Shown piece by piece: positions 57,869 to 64,000 of a stretch of DNA of 64,000 nucleotides (position 1 is its first letter; each line of letters begins with the position of its first letter). The notes beneath the pieces were generated by a model. That model saw only the letters and a program-made list of their open reading frames with translations, was not told where the DNA came from and did not search any database. This stretch comes from Agrostemma githago. Lineage: Eukaryota > Streptophyta > Magnoliopsida > Caryophyllales > Caryophyllaceae. The position numbers were made by a program, and so were the translations under genes. The stretch lies in assembly GCA_958450325.1 (NCBI GenBank), contig OY288241.1, positions 41,664,278-41,728,277 of the forward strand, read 5' to 3'.

Positions 57869-58742
57869 TGTTCTTCCTCTTTCCAAACCACGAGTCGATA
57901 TTTAGTATCCTCGTGCTTTCTTCGTTGGTCGTCCGTTGGAAATCAAGGTTCAGATGCTCAAAGTTGCGCACCAGCTATCAATATAATAGTGGAAAAGCAC
58001 CGCCATCGAAGTTGGAAGAATAAGGAAGTGGCGCGAGGGGAGTTACCGGAGGTGCGATTGCTTTTTTGAGCTGCTATGAAGGGATGTTGATTGTTGAAGA
58101 ATGACTGATTTATGTGAGTGAAAGGGGATTTAGGGTTATATGTATGTATTACGAGTTTTAGAAATTGGAATCTGCAGTAGTTATAACCGGTTTCATTTAT
58201 TATGTTTTTGGAACCAGTTGAACTTAAGGATGGTGTCAAAGAATTTTAATATTTTCTAAAAATCTTACCCAATATCTTTGCACAAATTCTTGTTTGTGAC
58301 GGAAGTATCCGTTACAAACTTCTAACGGGTCAAGTACTACACTAAAGACAAAAATAAAGTGTGGGTGGGACATAGCAAACCAATTGTCTTATTCATACAT
58401 GTGGTATGTATTTGACCCGTTATATTATTATGACGGATAGACCCGTCGCAAGAGAGACCCACTGATATCTTTCGCACCTTCTTGTTGAAAACCGGTTTCA
58501 TTTATAAGGTCTTTGGAACCGGTTGCACTTACATCAGATGCCAAAGCATTTTAATATGATCTAAAATTTTTACCTAATATCTTTTGCACCTTTTTTGGTG
58601 AACAACAGGTTCCATTGATAAGGTCCTTGGAACCGGTTCAACGTACAACAGGAGCCAAAGCATTTTTTTGTGGTCTAAGGCACCTCTTGTTTTTTCAACC
58701 GGTTTCATTTAATAGGTTCCAATGATATTAATTCTACTAGTG
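57869..58742. other. CACTA no. 2 right interior and subterminal region
   Basis: GC-richer start (57870-58070), no identified gene, then subterminal GGAACCGGTT-type repeats up to the terminal CTACTAGTG. Contains a probable small MITE (58288-58465). Confidence 0.6.
58288..58465. mobile_element. Probable small MITE in CACTA no. 2
   Basis: Imperfect inverted ends: GTGACGGAAGTATCCGTTACA...AACGGGTCAA on the left and the complement of 'gacccgttatattattatgacggatagacccgtcgc' (36 bases, cut here to its ends GACCCGTTAT and CCCGTCGC) on the right. It interrupts a CACTA subterminal unit ('aatatctttgcac' / 'gatatctttcgcac'). Exact edges and duplication are unclear. Confidence 0.45.
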
Positions 58743-58998
58743 ATGAATCATAGTCATTTACCACGAAGCCATTTGATGTAATGGTTTTATCGAACTTGTC
58801 ATACCATTGCGCTGCTTTCGGGCTTGTTTCAAGCCATATAATGATCTGGCCAATTTGCACACCTTATGTTCTTGATCGGGGATCACACATCCCTCAGGTT
58901 GTTTTATGTAAATTTCTTCATGCAAATCGCCATTAAAAAATGCAGTCTTAACATCCATTTGATGTATGATAAGGTCAAGAACAGATGCAAGTGCTACC
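58743..58998 (-). pseudogene. Copia reverse transcriptase, N-terminal piece
   Basis: The minus strand reads VALASVLDLIIHQMDVKTAF, FNGDLHEEIYIKQPEG and KVCKLARSLYGLKQA, the conserved copia RT fingers/palm motifs including the catalytic Asp in QMDVKTAF. It abuts the third Tat LTR on the right and the second CACTA on the left; ATG at 58743-58745 matches 49819-49821. The reading continues into 49821 at the expected codon region. Confidence 0.95.
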
Positions 58999-61107
58999 TG
59001 TGGACATCCGTCCGCACCGCCTGGCGCCCCGCGCGAAACTGACCCGATTTTGATAACGGCAGCCACTCACGTGGCCCCCTTCCGGTCGGGAGCCGGTTCG
59101 ATCTCGCATTTGGGGCCAAGGTTTCGGACCTCGATTCGGATGACGATTCGGACTTGTACTAGACGAGCGCAGGCGCCCGTGTTTCCGTTGGAATCGATCG
59201 AGTCCCCGTTGTAAATGTTCAAAGGCCGATATGTTTGGTAAGGCGACCGTTTTAGTGAACCGATTTAGTTGCCTATTTATGGAGTCGCCACCGAGTAAAT
59301 TATGAGGACTCAGAAACCGTTCAAGTCAACTTTGATCCTTACCCGGCTCAAAGTTGAGTGGCACGGGACCTAACGATAAAGACTTATACCCTTAAGCACT
59401 CCATGCCTGGAATTACTCTCATTTGCCAACGGTTTCGGACATCCAGAAACCGCCGATTCTGAGTAAGAGGTAAGGGTACGTATTGGGAAGCCAATATCCA
59501 CTAGACATCGACACCCAATCCCGTCTGCACGTAGCGGCCTCTACTATTCAATCGGTGGGCTGATAACTTTGTTCCTTTATTGTGGCGGAAGTAAGGTAAC
59601 ATCCATTGTTTTAACCCTATACCTTTCCTATGTCGGTTGTTTAAGGACAAGTAAGTTTTGTCGTCGAAGTAGTTGTGTTTACATTCTTTGCATACAATTT
59701 CACGTGACAGGCAGACCATGAAAAGATGCACATAGAAGAGTAGAGAGTACTAATATTATACATATTAGCAGATCAGTTTTAACGTGATAATACGGATATT
59801 AGTCATTCTCGTGGTATATCTTACCAAGTATTCTGCTTAAGATGCGTCGACTCGGTATTAATAGGGATAGGTCGAAACATGTATGGTGAACACCGGGACT
59901 AATACAGAACCCGACCATTACTTTGTTCAACTTTAGCTTGTTTACGTTTTGATTTCCGTGTTTGGTGATTTAGAATGCATTTATAGGGTCATAAAAGCAA
60001 TAAATCATACGAAAGCTATAAATTCGAATGTAAGTAAATCACATAGTGAGGAGTTGCACCGTCGGAGTATACGCTAAACGGGACACGATGCATAGATAGT
60101 TGAGAACGGGTCTCGGAATTACTCGGGTCTATTTAGAGTATATCAGTGTTTATGGTTGAAGTCGTGATGTTACGTGCTTTAGTACGTGTTGTGGACCTAG
60201 CGTTCACATTTGACATTAGCGAAGTGCATAATAAAAGTATCAAAAATGTAAAGTTTTTTTTAGATGACAACCTAGTGACGATTCGACTTCGAAAGGCGGT
60301 TCCTCCTAGCTCGCCTGGTGATTTCGGCAGAGTTCCGTTACCGTTTGCTGATTCTGCGGCTAATCCGGCAGAGTTCCATTACTTGACTCGGAGTAGCTAG
60401 TCGAACACAGGCACCTCGGGATTGAGTGGAGTGCTCGAAGGTGAGGAGTAGCGTTGATTTCGCTTATCGGGTCTACGATCGAGTGGATCATAGCTAAGAG
60501 AAACTCGTAATAAGTAAAGGGAGAAGAGAATATGAGATTGTGTGTCGAATGAATGAGGTGAAAGGGGTATTTATAGATGTTTTCGGCTCTCGTCGCCCAT
60601 ATGGACGCCTGAGTCCAGGTGCACTAGAACTCAGGCACCTGGGTTTAGGCGTGTGAACACTGAGACGCCTGATGCGAGGCGTTCGGGATTTTTTTAATAC
60701 GATTTTGATACTTTCCAAAACCGAGAGTGTGTGTATCCTTGGTTGTCCTGGAGGTTAAGTCTCCTCTTTGACCTAGCGCGCTGCTACGCCGAGTAGGCCT
60801 CGAGTGTGCGCGTCGAGTGGGCCTCGAGGCGCACTTAGTGCGGTGCTGTCTCGGGTTTGACTCTACGTATTTCGGAACCGATTCGGAGTCCCGGTGTCGG
60901 AATTGACTCTAATTAGTGTCTATGCGACCTTAGTGACACGACTAAGGCTGCCTTGATGTTAATTTAATCTTTCCGAGTAATTATTTAGTCTGTTTTATAG
61001 AAAAACTATCCAAAGCATCGTATTTTCGTGTCGCGTTGCAATCCGATCGTTATCGGGTGTTTGTCGGGCACTCCTGCAGCCACCAGGTCCAAATCTGGGT
61101 GTCTACA
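58999..61107 (-). repeat. Tat no. 3 left (3') LTR
   Basis: TGTGGACATCC to GGGTGTCTACA. Collinear with 34592-36700 and of equal length. Minus-strand TATA box at 60568-60575. Confidence 0.93.
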
Positions 61108-61118
61108 GAAGCCCCCAC
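61108..61118 (-). other. Tat no. 3 polypurine tract
   Basis: The minus strand reads GTGGGGGCTTC adjoining the 3' LTR. Confidence 0.85.
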
Positions 61119-61544
61119 TTTGACTGAGGCTTGGACAAGGCGAAAGTCAAAGAATAGCCGCCCAGGTCAATCGAGGATTACAACCTGGTGGCTGTCCGAT
61201 CGGGTCATTTTAAATCAGTTGGACTACGTGTTGAGGCTCGCCAGCCAAGGCTTAGAAATCATACCTAACGCCCTTGCCTGTGGTTGCTTACTGGAGCTAG
61301 AGTCCGAGCTTGCTATCTCGTCATGGATTTGTTTCGTTCGTGGGTTTAGATTTTCGGATGCGTGAGAATTCGCTCGAATTTTTACTGCCCTCTGATTGCC
61401 TATGACTCGTTGAAGTTGATTTGTTTTGCCTTCAGAACGCCTATGGTTCGTTAGGCTTAGAATACTTATTAATTTTGCCTTCGAAATGCCTATGTTTCGT
61501 TAGGCTTAGATTAAGAAAGGTTTGCCATCAGGATAACTAAGACC

Positions 61545-62200
61545 CATTAGGCTCGAAAATGCTGGGGAGGTATAAAACTCCAAAATGTTCGAGCTTGTCA
61601 GTATCCGCTCGAACTTAAATCGCCCTCCGGATAACTAAGACCCATTGGGCTCGAAAATGTTTGTACATGTCAGTATCCGCTCGAACTTAAATTGCTTGGG
61701 AGGTATAAGACTCCAAAATGTTCGAGCGTGTCAGTATCCGCTCGAACTTAAATTGCCCTCCGGATAACTAAGACCCGTTAGGCTCAAATATGTTTGAACG
61801 TGTCAGTATCCACTCGAACTTAAATTGCTTGGGAGGTATAAGACTCCAAAATGTTCGAGCGTGTCAGTATCCGCTCGAACTTAAATTGCCCTCCGGATAA
61901 CTAAGACCCGTTAGGCTTGAAAATGTTTGAGCGTGTCAGTACCCGCTCAAACTTAAATTTCTTGGGAGGTATAAGACTCCAAAATGTTCGAGCGTGTCAG
62001 TTTCCGCTCGAACTTAAATCGCCCTCCGGATAACTAAGACCCGTTGGGCTTGAAAATGTTTGAGCGTGTCAGTATCCGCTCAAACTTAAATTGCTTGGGA
62101 GGTATAAGACTCCAAAATGTTCGAGCGTGTCAGTATCCGCTCGAACTTAAATTGCCCTCCGGATAACTAAGACCTGTTAGGCTCGAAAATGTTTGAGAAT
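61545..62200. repeat. 133-bp tandem array in Tat no. 3
   Basis: The phrase CCTCCGGATAACTAAGACC begins at 61624, 61757, 61890, 62023 and 62156, an exact 133-base spacing. Each unit contains two halves, each with 'gttcgagcgtgtcagtatcc' or 'gtttgagcgtgtcagtatcc' and 'gctcgaacttaaat', so it is itself an old duplication. Partial units flank both sides. Confidence 0.95.
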
Positions 62201-62554
62201 AGATGTTCGTGGCAACCCTTGCATTTTAGTCAATTGTTATCGATAATTGGCATAATGTCGAGTTCTTTTAAAGCGTTAAAGTAAACTGTTGAAAGAAGTT
62301 AAGCGATTTGTCAAGGCATGTTTGTAAAAAGGAAGTTGCTTTATTGATAAGTAGTAAGTGGGCTAGATACCCGTGATTTGTTTTGGGGGAGGTGGACGAC
62401 ATGTTCCCTCGCATCTCCCTAGACTTGATAAGAAAAACGTTATTAATATTAGAATTATGCCTAGGCCCTAAGATGAACTAGACTTTGACTAAGACCGGTC
62501 GTGCCTTTAGAGGTTATCCGGATCGTGACACTGACCCTGTATGCTTGTCAGACT
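62201..62554. other. Spacer between array and gag, no gene seen
   Basis: Includes 'aaaaggaagttgctttattgataag', cut short to its core, a phrase similar to 17352 in Tat no. 1 ('aggctgattttattgaa'). Probably conserved Tat 3' sequence; no coding frame. Confidence 0.45.
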
Positions 62555-63065
62555 TCAACATCTGTCACAGCCATCGGGGGATGTTCCCCTTGAGCGGCGT
62601 CTGGGATTTGTTCTTACGGGTGACTTATTGCGGGGTTTAAAGTGACTCGTGACAACTACCAAAGGCAAGATTTCTCCTTCAGCCACCGAGAAGTTGAAGT
62701 CTGCCTTTTGTCGCTTTACCAGAGAGAACATTCCTGTATCAATCGGCTCTTCGATGACATATTTCAATGTGAAACATGCCTCAGTATCGTGTCCATTCCC
62801 TTGATGGAAAAGACAGTATAGGTTAGGGTTGCAAGTCTTACTCTTCTTACCGATCGGTGGATCTGGAGTAGGACCTAAAGGCTTGAGCGATCCCTGATCT
62901 ATTAACTGTTTGAGAGCCTCGGTGTAGGTCAAGCCTATCCTAGTAAACTCTTTTCGGGGTGTTTTGGTTTTGCTGGGTAATATTTTGCGGGGTGCGGGAG
63001 TTATTTTTCTTCTAGGAGACGCCGCCCCGACGGAGTATAGGGGTGACCCGTTCGGAGTGGGTTCC
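62555..63065 (-). pseudogene. Tat gag C-terminal part
   Basis: A minus-strand open frame running from about 63065 to a stop at 62555. It contains KEFTRIGLTYTEALKQLIDQ, then LKPLGPTPDPP, then YCLFHQGNGHDTEACFTLKY and VIEEPIDTG. The YC..H....GH.TE.C..LK..I...I..G pattern is the zinc-binding signature of Tat/Ogre-type gag proteins. The tail is basic (RTNPRRRSRGTSP). Gag would form the particle shell. The N-terminal capsid portion is not clearly seen to the right, and no protease or pol follows. It could still act in trans if translated, but integrity of the N terminus is doubtful. Confidence 0.85.
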
Positions 63066-64000
63066 TAGGTGTGATAGTTAATTGAATTGGTGTCTGTTTC
63101 ATTCTCTGTTCCACCACTTTCGAGGAAATTGAGGCGACCGTCAATGTGACGAACGAAGCAAGACAAGCGATCTATCGAGGTTCGAACGTTGTGCACTACC
63201 TCAGTTAAGGTATTAACGTCGATGCAGAGGTTCTCAATTACTCCTGGTTCTGCGGACATGTTGGGGAAAGATTTCTGCAAGAGGGTGCCGAGGATCAGGA
63301 AGACTTCACCGGTCGTCTTAGAAACTCGAAGGATGCTCGCTATCGAGCGACGCGGAAATGAGACCATTGACTCGTGTGTACGGTCATTGGTTTGGGACTC
63401 GGGTGCTTTAGACTCTTGGTGTGTTCGGCGAAGCGCCTATCGAATTTTATGTCTCTGTAACGAGACGATTTGACACAAACCTCGGTGGTGAGGTTTAAAG
63501 AGGACTTCTCGAAATGAGACGACCCAAAATGTAAGACCTTGAGTAGAGGTGATCCTAGTAACTAACACAGACAGTTAATCACACGGTTGTATGACGTGAG
63601 AGGTTAATCGCGATCCCGGCTCAGGATCAAAGAAATTTGGATATATGCTTCTTCTGAAAACGACCAATTTTTGCAAAAAAAATCTTTTGAAAAGGATGGT
63701 TTGTAGAAATAGTGTAACGATGGCGTGACGACATCGCTTCTGACGTGTAGGTGTGTCATATGTGTGTGTCGGAAATTCAGCGATGACGAAACGTAAATGC
63801 TTTTTTTTTAAAGTGGCGCAGTTCTCTAGAGGAACTGGTTTTGAAAACGAATACGTGATGTTTTTATCGAGACTGCTATTATTTAGCGAGTTCGACACTT
63901 GTGGTGTATGCGACGCTCGTGGTAGAGCATGAGGTATAACGACGGTGTTTTAAAGGTGTGACCAAATCCTTAGTGAGGGATTTAGGTGGTGAAGGGTGTT
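63066..64000 (-). other. Tat no. 3 interior, partial
   Basis: A 100-codon minus-strand frame at 63065-63367 (…PGVIENLCIDVNTLTEVVHN…) has coiled-coil-like composition and may be gag-related linker. 63368-64000 shows only short broken frames. The primer site and 5' LTR are beyond the window. Confidence 0.4.

Larger units (their letters stand above)
49822..58742. mobile_element. CACTA (En/Spm) transposon no. 2, gene-capturing
   Basis: Ends CACTAGTAGAAAACTACC and TTAATTCTACTAGTG with the 3-bp duplication ATG (49819-49821 and 58743-58745). Subterminal repeats based on GGAACCGGTTGTAA differ from those of CACTA no. 1. No transposase sequence was found. The interior carries minus-strand fragments of SMC1 and of a guanylate-kinase-like gene, and a solo LTR (54327-57863). 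It sits in the copia RT gene. Confidence 0.95.
10013..58998 (-). mobile_element. Ty1/copia element split into pieces by nested insertions
   Basis: One minus-strand copia element whose parts are 10013-10202, 23435-24668, 34350-34591, 49253-49821 and 58743-58998. On the minus strand these give RT (58998 to 58743, 49821 to ~49300), RNase H (~49300 to 49253, 34591 to 34350, 24668 to 24467), polypurine tract and 3' LTR. At each break the RT/RNase H frame resumes in the expected place once a 5-bp (LTR) or 3-bp (CACTA) target duplication is removed. The remaining RT, integrase, gag and 5' LTR lie right of the window or beyond the third Tat element. It is the oldest layer of this nest. Confidence 0.93.
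58999..64000 (-). mobile_element. Tat/Ogre-like element no. 3 (right end outside window)
   Basis: The left LTR is 2109 bp (58999-61107), followed by polypurine tract, a 133-bp tandem array and a minus-strand gag fragment. Left flank CTACC (58994-58998) is the expected target duplication; its partner is outside. Only 1.4 kb separates the gag stop from the polypurine tract, so pol is absent. Confidence 0.9.

Noticed and set aside
1..64000. tRNA, rRNA or intact host genes
   Set aside because: Scanned by eye on both strands; only retroelement primer sites and transposon-borne gene pieces were found.

Overview
The window is nuclear DNA of a flowering plant, almost certainly a eudicot. It consists of transposable elements nested inside one another. 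I found no intact host gene, tRNA, rRNA or bacterial-type operon. The plant assignment rests on plant-specific lineages: Athila with a tRNA-Asp primer site, Tat/Ogre-like LTR elements, En/Spm CACTA transposons, Tourist MITEs, and captured plant gene pieces (plant mobile domain, SMC1). I cannot name the species.

Layout. 1-7066: the end of one Tat-like LTR, then a strongly decayed, probably copia-type element. 7067-10012: a Tat LTR fragment, then a possible SINE broken by a 5'-truncated L1-type LINE on the minus strand. From 10013 to at least 58998 a single minus-strand Ty1/copia element is spread over about 49 kb, because five other elements landed in it. In order these are: (i) a solo LTR of about 3.5 kb (10203-23429, repeat CCGTA), itself holding a Tat-like element (12448-21490, repeat ACATG) and a 687-bp foldback MITE; (ii) an Athila-type element with an intact gag-protease ORF (24669-34349, repeat GTTAG); (iii) a second Tat-like element carrying an antisense, intron-containing plant-mobile-domain gene (34592-49252, repeat CTCGT), interrupted by a CACTA transposon (40289-46936, repeat TGG) that holds two Tourist MITEs; (iv) a second CACTA (49822-58742, repeat ATG) carrying fragments of the cohesin gene SMC1 and of a guanylate-kinase-like gene, and holding a second copy of the 3.5-kb solo LTR (54327-57863); (v) a third Tat-like element (58999 to the window end). 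The copia reading frame can be followed across each junction once the target-site duplications are allowed for, which fixes the relative insertion order.

Function. None of these elements looks autonomous. The Athila copy keeps gag and protease but no reverse transcriptase, RNase H or integrase. The three Tat-like copies keep, respectively, no coding sequence, only a captured gene, and only a gag fragment. One CACTA has a truncated TNP2 joined to an Ulp1-like segment without its catalytic Cys, and the other carries only captured gene pieces. They would all depend on proteins supplied in trans. The freshest insertions by LTR comparison are the Athila copy (about 0.7% between LTRs, counted by eye) and the first Tat copy (about 1%).
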